Assembly: GCA_900315585.1 (NCBI GenBank)
Contig: OMZP01000003.1
Span: forward strand, 1 to 64,000
Length of the DNA stretch: 64,000 nucleotides
Source of the DNA: an uncultured Eubacteriales bacterium
GTDB lineage: Bacteria; Bacillota; Clostridia; Christensenellales; Aristaeellaceae
Direction of reading: 5' to 3'
Part shown: positions 1-7,426 of the stretch, piece by piece
Layout of the letters: each line of letters opens with the position of its first letter
Numbering within the stretch: position 1 is the first letter of the stretch
Notes under the pieces: model-generated
Databases searched by the model: none
What the model was told of the DNA's origin: nothing
What the model saw: only the letters and a program-made list of their open reading frames with translations
Made by a program: the position numbers and the translations under genes

Positions 1-103
1 CCTGATCACCCCCATCGCCTGCGAGGAAGGTCTGCGCTTCGCTATCCGTGAAGGCGGCCGCACCGTGGGTTCCGGCGTTGTCACCAAGATCATCGACGAC
101 TAA
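1..103 (+). CDS. tuf: Elongation factor Tu, 3' end only
   Basis: This is the last 33 codons of a gene whose start lies before the window; reading begins at base 2 and ends at TAA (101-103). The translated tail, with [18 protein letters not shown] followed by TKIIDD, is the very conserved C-terminal beta-barrel end of bacterial EF-Tu, the GTPase that delivers aminoacyl-tRNA to the ribosome. Domain III is the only part visible. A strong hairpin follows at 149-177. The identification rests on the well-known C-terminal signature, so the family call is firm, but whether this is the only tuf copy cannot be told. Confidence 0.95.
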   Translation, partial: LITPIACEEGLRFAIREGGRTVGSGVVTKIIDD

Positions 104-180
104 GCCGGTAGGACCGGCAGCCAACTGCTGCCGCGTACACTGACCATCCGCCCGCCCCGTAGATTATGGGGCGGGCGTCT
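104..180 (+). terminator. tuf terminator with GCCGGT hairpin and CTGCTGCCGC module
   Basis: Just after the tuf stop is a small hairpin (GCCGGT/ACCGGC) followed by CCAACTGCTGCCGC, a module found after several other genes here (see 21560-21822 and 9912-10025). Then comes a perfect 10-bp stem, CGCCCGCCCC (149-158) with GGGGCGGGCG (168-177), loop GTAGATTAT. The T-run behind it is weak, so it may act as a terminator or a 3'-end stabiliser. Confidence 0.7.
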
Positions 181-255
181 GTGTTGGATGGGATTCGAGT
201 TTTTGTTGATTAAATGTGCGCCCACTCACCAAGGAGTAGGCGTTTTTTCGTTCCC

Positions 256-555
256 AAAGCCTTCCCCTTTAGGGGCGTCGAGCGCCCGGAAAACAGTCCT
301 GTGGACTGTTTTCAGCGAGACGGGGACGGCAGTCCCGTGGAACGGTGGCCGAGCGCAGCGAGGTCGGAAGAGGTCGTTTCTCCTTGACGGACGCCATGAA
401 TGGCGTCCCTACGGGGTGTATCATCTCGCATCGACATCCGTAGGGACAGCATTCATGCTGTCCGTTGGGCGGGCGCCGCAACGGCGCCCCTACATTTTCG
501 GATGAGGTTGTCTCGAAGTATTTCCGGGCGTTGCAATCATCCCTGTAGGGGCGGC
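256..555. repeat. Cluster of interspersed palindromic repeats
   Basis: No gene is seen here. The stretch holds one copy of the GCCTTCCCCTTTAGGGG element (259 to about 385), including the hairpin AAAACAGTCC/GGACTGTTTT, then short palindromes: GGACGCCAT/ATGGCGTCC with tail CTACGG (about 391-415), GGACAGCAT/ATGCTGTCC (about 441-472) and GGGCGCC/GGCGCCC (about 473-500). The left half of a further palindrome, GGGGCGGCAT (548-557), is interrupted by the insertion sequence that follows. Small reading frames through these repeats carry no recognisable protein. Confidence 0.8.
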
Positions 556-561
556 ATATAT
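556..561. repeat. Target-site duplication, left copy (ATATAT)
   Basis: ATATAT directly abuts the TGT end of the insertion sequence and is repeated at 1969-1974. Joining the two flanks through one copy restores GGGGCGGCATATATGCCGCCC, so the element landed in the centre of a palindrome. Confidence 0.75.
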
Positions 562-1968
562 TGTCAAGAGCAACATGGTTTACAGATAGTGCAATGACAT
601 GGTTTACACCTCCGCGAAGCGGAGGAGGGCGCGAATGAGGTGGAGGGAGGCCGAAGGCCGACCGAAACCTCATTCGCGCGGCGCGCCGAAGGGGGATCAC
701 GTGTCCGTCCACCGCGGATCATTCTGGATGAGATACGCGCGTTTGAAGGTGAATACACGCTTCTCCACGTCGATCCTTCCGATCCTGAACTGGCGGAAGA
801 ACAGAGACACGCATCCAGGATGCTTCGAGGGGCGAACAGCGATCTCCTTGTCGCCGAAGGCTTCGCTCAGGAAATAACCCTGGCTGTTCCAGTTGAAATA
901 GCCGCTGGATTTGACCTTGCGAAGCTCGCAGCCCTCGGGATATTCCCACTCGGCGATGACGTCGGTATACGCCCGATCACTCCGGGTGTAGTGCTGCGCC
1001 GGGGTATCCAGCTTCAAGGCGTGATGAGGTCTTTCGTAGTTGTAGAATTGTCGGTTCCGTTCGAATTTTCGGTCGGAATCCTCAAAATCTTCCAGCTCAG
1101 TATACCTCAACAGTTCCCGGGTCAGCGTACCGTTGAAGCGTTCCTCCTTGCCCTGGGTCTGTGGATGCAGCGCGCGTCCGTGCATGGTCAGCACACCCAG
1201 CTCCATCAGCCACACCTCAAAGTGCGTAAAACCCGTGCTTTGCGAGGTTCCCCAGGGCGGTCCATTGTCGCACAGCAACGAAAATGGCAGTCCGTAGGTA
1301 TCGAAAAGCCCGATCATCACAGGCTTGATCTCCTCAAAGGTCTCCCCGTGCATGGCCTTGCAGCACAGATTGAAGCGGCTGTAATCGTCGATGATGTTGA
1401 GCGGATGGCAGTACAGCCCGTTCTTCATCTTCACCTTGCCCTTGTAATCCGCCTGCCACATCTGGTTCGCAAAGGTTTTCTCAAACCGCTTGTACGGCGT
1501 TGACGCCGCGCTGGCCTCGCGGGTGATTAAGCCATTGCGCTTCAGAATGTTGTTGCAGGTCTTCGCGCTGGGCAAGCCCTCGACGCCCTGATTTGTCAGG
1601 ATTCGGTGGATCTTCGTGGCTCCTATGGCTGGATGCGCCTTTCGGTATGCCACGATGATCTCTTCGATCTTTGGGTCAGTTTGTTGGATTCGATGGGGCC
1701 GACGACTCTGGTCATTTAGTGTTTCTCCCGCTTCATAGCGCTTGATCCACTTGTCTCCTGTCGGCCGACTGATCCCGTATTCCCGGCACAAAGCGCTCTT
1801 CGTCTTCTCACCTGACTGTGCGCGCCTGACGAACTCTTCTCGCATTTGGTTTACTCCCTTTGCTTCCCAAGGCATTCTCCGTCCCTCCGGCCTTTTTGCC
1901 TTGAGTTTATACTCTGGTTGTAAACCATGTGCTTGCACTATTTGTAAACTATGTTACTACTCTATACA
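562..1968 (-). mobile_element. IS481-family insertion sequence, apparently complete (1407 bp)
   Basis: The element is bounded by imperfect inverted ends that both start with TGT: the left begins TGTCAAGAG then CAACATGGTTTACA, and the right, read inward, begins TGTATAGAG then TAACATAGTTTACA. Both ends share ATAGTGCA and a second ATGGTTTACA further in. A 6-bp ATATAT duplication flanks it. One intact transposase gene on the minus strand fills it. TGT ends, a single DDE transposase and variable target duplications fit IS481. Intactness and clean duplication suggest a fairly recent insertion. Confidence 0.88.
697..1875 (-). CDS. IS481-family DDE transposase
   Basis: The 392-residue protein has an N-terminal helix-turn-helix (CREYGISRPTGDKWIKRY), a second helical DNA-binding segment, and an rve integrase core with the three acidic residues in WQADYKG, LLCDNGPPWG and GKEERFNGT. 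It would cut and join the ends of the surrounding element. I chose the ATG at 1875, giving MPWEAKGVNQ, the usual IS481 beginning, because GGAGGG lies seven bases upstream; a GTG at 1938 would extend it into the inverted end. No frameshift or missing catalytic residue is seen, so it should be functional. The family call is secure; activity is inferred. Confidence 0.93.
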   Translation of the reverse strand: MPWEAKGVNQMREEFVRRAQSGEKTKSALCREYGISRPTGDKWIKRYEAGETLNDQSRRPHRIQQTDPKIEEIIVAYRKAHPAIGATKIHRILTNQGVEGLPSAKTCNNILKRNGLITREASAASTPYKRFEKTFANQMWQADYKGKVKMKNGLYCHPLNIIDDYSRFNLCCKAMHGETFEEIKPVMIGLFDTYGLPFSLLCDNGPPWGTSQSTGFTHFEVWLMELGVLTMHGRALHPQTQGKEERFNGTLTRELLRYTELEDFEDSDRKFERNRQFYNYERPHHALKLDTPAQHYTRSDRAYTDVIAEWEYPEGCELRKVKSSGYFNWNSQGYFLSEAFGDKEIAVRPSKHPGCVSLFFRQFRIGRIDVEKRVFTFKRAYLIQNDPRWTDT

Positions 1969-1974
1969 ATATAT
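1969..1974. repeat. Target-site duplication, right copy (ATATAT)
   Basis: Second copy of the ATATAT that flanks the insertion sequence; see 556-561. It is followed at once by GCCGCCC, the right half of the interrupted palindrome, and then by a GGACGCYAT-type palindrome (about 1983-2009). Confidence 0.75.
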
Positions 1975-2046
1975 GCCGCCCGCGGACGCTATGAATGGCG
2001 TCCCTACGATAACCTCATACTTTACTCGCTGCTCCCCATCGGAAAA

Positions 2047-2134
2047 GGCGGCCTGCAACCCAAAACTTTTGAACGAGCGAGGCGGCGCGCGATGTGCGCG
2101 CCCGCGAAGTTCACTTGTTTTGGTGCAGGCCGCC
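2047..2134. repeat. 88-bp three-stem element, subfamily B (copy 1)
   Basis: Outer arms GGCGGCCTGCA/TGCAGGCCGCC enclose CCAAAAC/GTTTTGG, TGAAC/GTTCA and an apical GGCGCGC/GCGCGCC stem closed by GATGT. A second B copy is at 22854-22941, and subfamily A copies at 9500, 35241 and 43523 share the fold, the internal CGAGCG and GCGAAG segments and the GATGT loop but use different stem sequences. It lies upstream of the amylosucrase promoter. No coding capacity is evident. Confidence 0.8.
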
Positions 2135-2184
2135 AAAAATCTTCGTTCCCACCCCCCGTTCCAATTTGTCAACCCGCTTACCGG

Positions 2185-2213
2185 TTGCGGAAAAGCACAA
2201 CCTATGTTATGAT
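2185..2213 (+). promoter_or_regulatory. Promoter for the amylosucrase gene
   Basis: TTGCGG (2185-2190) and TATGAT (2208-2213) are separated by 17 bp and lie about 30 bp before the ATG at 2243. An overlapping TATAAC is present at 2213-2218. Confidence 0.55.
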
Positions 2214-2242
2214 ATAACCAACACTTTACAGGGGGATTGGAC

Positions 2243-4087
2243 ATGAGCAGAAAGGCATGGGACGAGGTTTTTGCGGCGCGGTTTGCCCGGCACGAGGACG
2301 AATTGAAGTGGCTGTACTGCGAGCTGTACGGCAACGACATGCAGGCCTACGAGTACTTCGTGGGCATGCTGTATCGGGCGTGGCAGGCGCGGCCGGAGGC
2401 GCTCCGGCGCATCGACCGCCAGCGGGAGGCCAACCCCGGCTGGTATCGGGAGCGGAACATCACGGGCATGCTGATGTATGTGAAGGCCTTTGCCGGGACG
2501 CTGAACGGCGTGCGGGAGAAGCTGGATTACATCGAGGACTGCGGCGTGAACTACCTGCACCTGATGCCGCTGCTGGAGAGCCCGGAGGGCCGCAGCGACG
2601 GCGGCTATGCCGTGTCCGACTTCCGAAAGGTCCAGCCGGAGCTGGGCACCATGGAGGACCTCTCCGCCCTGGCGGACGACTGCCACGAGCGGGGCATCGT
2701 GCTGTGCCTGGACTTCGTGATGAACCACACCAGCGAGGACCACGAGTGGGCGGTGAAGGCCCGGGCGGGGGATTGGGAGAGCCAGTGCCGCTACTTCTTC
2801 TATGACAACTGGGTGGTGCCCAACGAGTACGAGCGCACCGTGCCCCAGGTGTTCCCCACCACCGCGCCGGGGAATTTCAGCTGGTGCCCGGAGCTGAACA
2901 AGGTGGTGATGACCACCTTCTGGCCCTATCAGTGGGACCTGAACTACGCTAACCCCATGGTGTTCAACGACATGACGGACAACATGCTCTACCTGTGCAA
3001 CCGGGGCGTGGACGTGATCCGCCTGGACGCGGTGCCCTACATCTGGAAGGCCCTGGGCACCAACTGCCGGAACCTGCCGAAGGTGCACACCCTGGTGCGC
3101 ATGATGCGCATGGCCTGCGAGATCGTCTGCCCCGGCACACTGCTGCTGGGCGAGGTGGTCATGGCGCCGGACAAGGTGGTGCCCTATTTCGGCACGGTGC
3201 TCAAGCCCGAGTGCCACATGCTTTACAACGTCACCACCATGGCCTCCATCTGGCACACCGTGGCCACCCGGGACGCGCGCTTGTTGAAGCACCAGCTCTC
3301 CCAGGTGTTCGCCCTGCCGGGGCAGTACACCTTCCTCAACTACCTGCGCTGTCACGACGACATCGGCTGGGGCCTGGACTACGACTTCCTGGGCCAGTTC
3401 GGCCAGGGCGAGGTGCCCCACAAGAAGTACCTGAACGACTACCTGACGGGCAAGTGGGCCGGGAGCCCCGCCCGCGGCGAGCTCTACAACGACGACCCGC
3501 GCCTGGGCGACGCCCGCCTCTGCGGCACCACCGCCTCCCTCTGCGGCGTGCAGTCGGCGCTGGAGAGCGGGGACAGGGTGGCCCTGGACGCGGCGGTGCA
3601 GCTGGACGTGGCCCTGCACGCGCTGATGTTCACGCTCAGCGGCGTGCCCGTGCTCTACAGCGGCGACGAGATCGCCATGCTGAACGACGAGAGCTATCAC
3701 GACGACCCCATGAAGGCCGAGGACAGCCGTTACCTGCACCGGGGCGACATGGACTGGGCCGCCGCCGAAAAGCGCGGCGACGAAACCACGCCCCAGGGCC
3801 GGGTGTTCCAGGCCGTGAAGCGGCTGGAGGGCCTGCGCCGGGACCACGTGGCCTTCGATTCCGCCGCCGAGGTGCATCTGGTGCCGGGGCTGCCGGATTC
3901 CCTGCTGGGCATCGAGCGGGTGATCGGCGGCGAGCGATTGATCGCCGTGTTCAACTTCGCCGAGTTCGCCCAGGCCGCCCTGCCCGGGGACACCGCCCGC
4001 TACCGCGACCTCTGGATCGACAAGTCCGCTTCCGCCGAGACCATCACCGTCCCCGCGGGCGGCTTCCGGTGGCTTTTGCAGGAGTGA
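2243..4087 (+). CDS. Amylosucrase (GH13 subfamily 4-like)
   Basis: The 614-residue protein matches amylosucrase over its length: a helical N-terminal domain, then a GH13 (beta/alpha)8 barrel with SDGGYAVSDFRKVQPELGTM, DFVMNHTSEDHEWA and QWDLNYANPMVFNDM. By alignment the nucleophile is Asp262 (VIRLDAV), the acid/base Glu304 (LLGEVV) and the third carboxylate Asp372 (RCHDDIG). Amylosucrases transfer glucose from sucrose to an alpha-1,4-glucan and release fructose; related enzymes may mainly hydrolyse sucrose. No signal peptide is present, so it is cytoplasmic. I use ATG 2243, with AGGGGG upstream, rather than TTG 2237. It stands alone in a transcription unit. Confidence 0.88.
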   Translation: MSRKAWDEVFAARFARHEDELKWLYCELYGNDMQAYEYFVGMLYRAWQARPEALRRIDRQREANPGWYRERNITGMLMYVKAFAGTLNGVREKLDYIEDCGVNYLHLMPLLESPEGRSDGGYAVSDFRKVQPELGTMEDLSALADDCHERGIVLCLDFVMNHTSEDHEWAVKARAGDWESQCRYFFYDNWVVPNEYERTVPQVFPTTAPGNFSWCPELNKVVMTTFWPYQWDLNYANPMVFNDMTDNMLYLCNRGVDVIRLDAVPYIWKALGTNCRNLPKVHTLVRMMRMACEIVCPGTLLLGEVVMAPDKVVPYFGTVLKPECHMLYNVTTMASIWHTVATRDARLLKHQLSQVFALPGQYTFLNYLRCHDDIGWGLDYDFLGQFGQGEVPHKKYLNDYLTGKWAGSPARGELYNDDPRLGDARLCGTTASLCGVQSALESGDRVALDAAVQLDVALHALMFTLSGVPVLYSGDEIAMLNDESYHDDPMKAEDSRYLHRGDMDWAAAEKRGDETTPQGRVFQAVKRLEGLRRDHVAFDSAAEVHLVPGLPDSLLGIERVIGGERLIAVFNFAEFAQAALPGDTARYRDLWIDKSASAETITVPAGGFRWLLQE

Positions 4088-4300
4088 GGAGTGTGGAGAG
4101 TGGAGAGTGGAGTTAGGAATAGCGGCTGACGCACATCCCAAAGGCTTCCCCACCGCAGTGGGGAAGTCCCCGCGAAGCGGGGGATAGGGCACTCCCTGTT
4201 TGCCGACAGTCGTTCTATATGTTCCAAGGTGCCCCACCACCGCAAGCGGTCCCCCTCCCCATTGCGATGGGGAGGCAAGAGGAAGCGTTACCGTGCCTGT
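4084..4300. repeat. Heptamer arm plus GGCTTCCCC element
   Basis: The gap after the amylosucrase stop starts with a single arm of 7-bp units (GAGTGAG, GAGTGTG, GAGAGTG twice, GAGTTAG; about 4084-4126) without a matching second arm. It continues with an element built of hairpins: CTTCCCCACCGCAGTGGGGAAG (about 4142-4162), CCCCGCGAAGCGGGG (about 4168-4182) and CCTCCCCATTGCGATGGGGAGG (about 4254-4275). A related inverted copy is at about 22970-23030. The long reading frame passing through it upstream of 4318 has no ribosome site and looks like chance. Confidence 0.7.
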
Positions 4301-4317
4301 TTTTCAAGGAGCCCCAT

Positions 4318-5661
4318 ATGCGCAGATTGATTCCCATATTGTTGTTGTGCCTGCTGCTGACGGCCTGCGGGCAGGCAACCCCGACGCCGACCCCGGAACC
4401 CACGGCCGCGCCGACGCCGGAGGCGACCATCGAGCCCATTGCGGCGGAGACGGAGGCGGCAGGCATGTCCGGATTTGACTTTGGCGAGAGCGCGGCCCTT
4501 CCGGCGCTGTCCTCTTCCGAGGCCGCGGAGAAGGTGCGCTCGGACGGGGAGGCGGTGTACCTGTTCGCGACGAACGTGGGCAAGGGTGACGCGCTGGTTT
4601 TGCGCTGCGGCGACTGGATCGGCCTGATCGACACAGGCAAGACCTGGGCGCGGGGCCGGGTGGACCAGGCCCTGGCGGTGATGGGGTCGAGCTTCCGTGC
4701 CGAAGACAGCTATCGCCTGGATGCCGTGTTCCTCACCCACACCGACGACGACCACGTGGGCGGGCTCAAGTGGATGACCGTGCATGACGGGCGAATCCCC
4801 AACCGAGCGATCGAGGCGCTGTACGCCTCGGCGCTGTACACCGGCGTGAAGGAGGGCAAGCACCCGGCGGTGCAGGCCATGGGCGGCGCGCAGTGGCTCA
4901 AGCGGGGCGACGAGGTCCCGCTGGGCGACAGCGGCGCGGTGTTGAAGGTGCTGGCCCCGGCGTCGAAGTACACCGACAAGGACGACAACAACTCCCTGGT
5001 GATGATGCTGGAGTCGCCCCAGGGCAGGATCCTGCTCGCCGGGGACATGGAGCTGCCGGAGGAGGCGGAGCTGCTGAACCAGGGGGACGACCTGTCCTGC
5101 GCCGTGTTGAAGGTGCCCAACCACGGTGACGACGACACCACCAGCGCCCAATTCGCCAATGCCTGCGCCGCGCAGATCGCCGTGGTCTCCACCGACAGCC
5201 AGCAGAAGCCCGGCACGCCCGACCCCGGCGTGGTCAGCCGCCTGGAGGCGGCGGGCAGCCAGGTGGTGGTCACCGAGGACAGCGGCCTGGGCATCCTGGT
5301 GACGCTGAAAAACGGCGTCGCCACCGCCGAGGCCGTGGACTTCCCGTATCCCGCCGTCTCCGGCCTGTCCATCGCCCGGGTGGACGCCTCGGACGACACC
5401 ATCACCCTCCAAAACACCTCGGACAAGGCCATCGGCCTGCTGGGCATGTACCTCTACTCCGACAAGGGCAACGAGATGTACGTGTTCGCCGACGAGAGCC
5501 TCGACCCCGGCGCCACCCTCACCGTCGGCACCAACTCCACCGAGGGCGATTACGACCTCCTCTGGGACGACAAGAAGGTCATCAACAAGAAGAAAACCGA
5601 CACGATCTACCTCGACGACAACTGTGGCCGCCTGATCGACTGGATGGGGAACGGGAAATAG
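4318..5661 (+). CDS. ComEC-type metallo-beta-lactamase-fold lipoprotein with lamin-tail-like C-terminus
   Basis: The 447-residue precursor begins with a lipoprotein signal ending LLTAC (Cys17), followed by a Pro/Thr-rich linker (PTPTPEPTAAPTPE). Residues about 80-330 form a metallo-beta-lactamase fold of the ComEC/Rec2 type, with LFATNVGKGDALVL, LTHTDDDHVGG (His141, Asp145, His146), LLAGDMELPEE and KVPNHGDDD. ComEC normally has HHG where this has NHG. The last hundred residues resemble a lamin-tail domain. It is probably a surface-anchored hydrolase, perhaps a nuclease or phosphodiesterase; the substrate is unknown. ATG 4318 was chosen because it gives the signal peptide and has AAGGAG just upstream. 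No partner genes flank it. Confidence 0.78.
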   Translation: MRRLIPILLLCLLLTACGQATPTPTPEPTAAPTPEATIEPIAAETEAAGMSGFDFGESAALPALSSSEAAEKVRSDGEAVYLFATNVGKGDALVLRCGDWIGLIDTGKTWARGRVDQALAVMGSSFRAEDSYRLDAVFLTHTDDDHVGGLKWMTVHDGRIPNRAIEALYASALYTGVKEGKHPAVQAMGGAQWLKRGDEVPLGDSGAVLKVLAPASKYTDKDDNNSLVMMLESPQGRILLAGDMELPEEAELLNQGDDLSCAVLKVPNHGDDDTTSAQFANACAAQIAVVSTDSQQKPGTPDPGVVSRLEAAGSQVVVTEDSGLGILVTLKNGVATAEAVDFPYPAVSGLSIARVDASDDTITLQNTSDKAIGLLGMYLYSDKGNEMYVFADESLDPGATLTVGTNSTEGDYDLLWDDKKVINKKKTDTIYLDDNCGRLIDWMGNGK

Positions 5662-5753
5662 GGAATAGGCAATAGGGAATAGGCAATAGGAAATGCTGCT
5701 GCCGCGCGGCAGCCACAAATCCTATTGCCTATTGCCTTGTGCCTATTGCCTCA
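5661..5753. repeat. Inverted heptamer array (GGSAATA unit)
   Basis: The left arm (5661-5694) is four to five tandem 7-mers alternating GGGAATA and GGCAATA; the right arm (5719-5751) is TATTGCC repeated, with one TTGTGCC variant, and is complementary to the left. The centre is GCTGCTGCCGCGCGGCAGC, itself a hairpin. The stop codon of the preceding gene is the first base triplet touching the array. The same layout with another 7-mer occurs at nine more loci in the window. Confidence 0.85.
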
Positions 5754-5769
5754 AAAATGCCTTAATTCC

Positions 5770-5797
5770 GCCGCCTGTTGACAAGCAGGCGGCTTTT
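5770..5797 (+). terminator. Rho-independent terminator
   Basis: GCCGCCTG (5770-5777) pairs with CAGGCGGC (5786-5793) over an 8-base loop and is followed by TTTT. It ends the lipoprotein transcription unit. Confidence 0.8.
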
Positions 5798-5839
5798 GCG
5801 TTATCAAAATGCGACTTTTCCCCCAAGGGCGGCGGCTTG

Positions 5840-5848
5840 TGATATAAT
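5840..5848 (+). promoter_or_regulatory. Extended -10 promoter
   Basis: TGATATAAT gives a TATAAT (5843-5848) with a TG one base upstream, which is an extended -10. No convincing -35 is present. The next start codon is 52 bp downstream. Confidence 0.5.
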
Positions 5849-5899
5849 TAAAAAGGATTTCTGTAGGTATCCATACCACCACCGAAGGGGTGAAACGAT

Positions 5900-7426
5900 A
5901 TGGCATTGCTGCGCGTCGGCCTGAACACGGGCAAGAAGCGGGAGGAGCTGCTCCAGAGCTACGAGGGGGAGGAGCCCTACATGCCCGGCGGCTACGAGAC
6001 CCCCTATGACGGCGAGGAGCCGTACATGCCGGAGGGCTACGACGACGAGGGCTATGAGGACGATTACGGCACCGACGGGCCCTATGACGACGGGTATTAC
6101 GACGACGAAGGCTACGACGGCAGCCGCTATGACGACGACTACGGCTACGACGAGGCCTACGGCTACGACGGGGACGGCTACCCCGCGGAGGGCGAGGAGG
6201 GCTACGGCCCCGCGCCCTATTACGACGCGCCCGAATACGTGCCGGACTATCCGGAGAACGGCGTGGGCGACCTGCTGTACTATGTGGACGAGCACGAGTG
6301 GATCAACTGGGTGCTGCTGTTCCTGCTGCCCCCGCTGGGCATCTGGCTGCTGTGGCGGCGCAACCGCTACAGCCAGAACGCCAACATCCTGCTGACGCTG
6401 CTGTCGCTGCTGTGGCTGCTGGCGGTGCTGGTGCTGGTGTTCGTGCGCCCGTTCCGGCCCCAGACCGACACCACCATCACGCCCCAGCCCGTGGGCGCGG
6501 CGGCGCTGCCCACCGAGGTGCCCGTGGAGACGCCGGAGCCGGAGCCGGTGGAGGCCGTGGTGGTCACCGCCGAGGAGGTGGACGACGCCAACGCCGTGTT
6601 CATCGTGGCGGACAAGCCCTACTATCACCAGAGCGAGGTCTGCAACTTCATCGGCGGGGCGGAGACCAAGCGCATCGCCCGGAACACCGCCATCGAGCAG
6701 AGCCTGCTGGCCTGCCCCTACTGCCTGGCCAGCCAGTACAGCGACGGCCTGTGGGATCTGGTGTTCGTCAACGCCGAGATGGAGGACCGCAGCAACATGA
6801 CGGTCTACTGCTCGGCCTACAACACCTTCTTCCACACCGACGCCGACTGCTCCGACCTGGGCACCGACGGCCACGAGGTGGGATTGAAGGAGGCCCTGCT
6901 GATGGGCAAGACCGCCTGCGACAAGTGCTGCCCCAGCGCCGCCCGGGAGGTGTTCTGCACCGTGGACGGCACCTACTACCACGTGGACGAGTTCTGCTCC
7001 GGCATGCGCAACGCCAGCAAGGTCACCTACGCCGAGGCGCGGGTCACCGGCAAGAAGCGTTGCCCGGTGTGCATCGGCGGCACCGACGAGACCGAGGAGG
7101 CGGCGGCCGAGGCCGAGGCCCAGAGCGGCTACTACGTCTACGCCACGCCCAACGGCACCTACTATCACGTGAATTCCACCTGTTCCGGCATGAAGGACGC
7201 CCAGCAGGTGCTGCTGTCCACGATGCTCCAGCAGAAGCGGCCGGCCTGCCCGGTGTGCTGCCCCGACGCGGAGGCCACCGTGTTCGCCCAGTCCGGCAAC
7301 CCCTATTACCACTCATACGCCACCTGCTCCGGCATGACCAACGCCACCCAGGGCATTCTCGTGAACGCCCTCGCCGCGGGCTTGACCCGCTGTCCGGTGT
7401 GCTGGACGGAGGGAAACGGGACTTGA
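5900..7426 (+). CDS. Membrane protein with acidic Tyr/Gly-rich N-terminus and five HxxxxxC/CxxC repeats
   Basis: I do not recognise the whole 508-residue protein. Residues 20-115 are a low-complexity Asp/Glu/Tyr/Gly segment (EGYDDEGYEDDYG-like). Two hydrophobic helices follow (about 134-152 and 162-182) joined by WRRNRYS, so the acidic tail and the C-terminal part may face the same side. From about 240 come five repeats of about 50-60 residues, each with Y-Y/F-H-x5-C, often SGM, an amphipathic helix and CPxC or CDKC, starting near residues 241, 310, 359, 421 and 469. This resembles the YHxxxC...CxxC tail known from ComEC-like and nuclease proteins, probably a metal site. A consistent ribosome site and terminator show it is a real gene. 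Confidence 0.75.
   Translation: MALLRVGLNTGKKREELLQSYEGEEPYMPGGYETPYDGEEPYMPEGYDDEGYEDDYGTDGPYDDGYYDDEGYDGSRYDDDYGYDEAYGYDGDGYPAEGEEGYGPAPYYDAPEYVPDYPENGVGDLLYYVDEHEWINWVLLFLLPPLGIWLLWRRNRYSQNANILLTLLSLLWLLAVLVLVFVRPFRPQTDTTITPQPVGAAALPTEVPVETPEPEPVEAVVVTAEEVDDANAVFIVADKPYYHQSEVCNFIGGAETKRIARNTAIEQSLLACPYCLASQYSDGLWDLVFVNAEMEDRSNMTVYCSAYNTFFHTDADCSDLGTDGHEVGLKEALLMGKTACDKCCPSAAREVFCTVDGTYYHVDEFCSGMRNASKVTYAEARVTGKKRCPVCIGGTDETEEAAAEAEAQSGYYVYATPNGTYYHVNSTCSGMKDAQQVLLSTMLQQKRPACPVCCPDAEATVFAQSGNPYYHSYATCSGMTNATQGILVNALAAGLTRCPVCWTEGNGT

Noticed and set aside
188-597. Small open frames in the repeat cluster after tuf
   Set aside because: They follow the repeats, recur in other repeat clusters as the same peptides, and have no ribosome sites.
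1876-1938. Longer transposase starting at GTG 1938
   Set aside because: It would begin in the inverted end; ATG 1875 has GGAGGG at good spacing and gives the usual family start.
2207-4240. A 677-codon minus-strand frame over the amylosucrase gene
   Set aside because: The plus-strand protein aligns with amylosucrase over its full length; the minus-strand product is a His/Val/Gly-rich shadow with no ribosome site.
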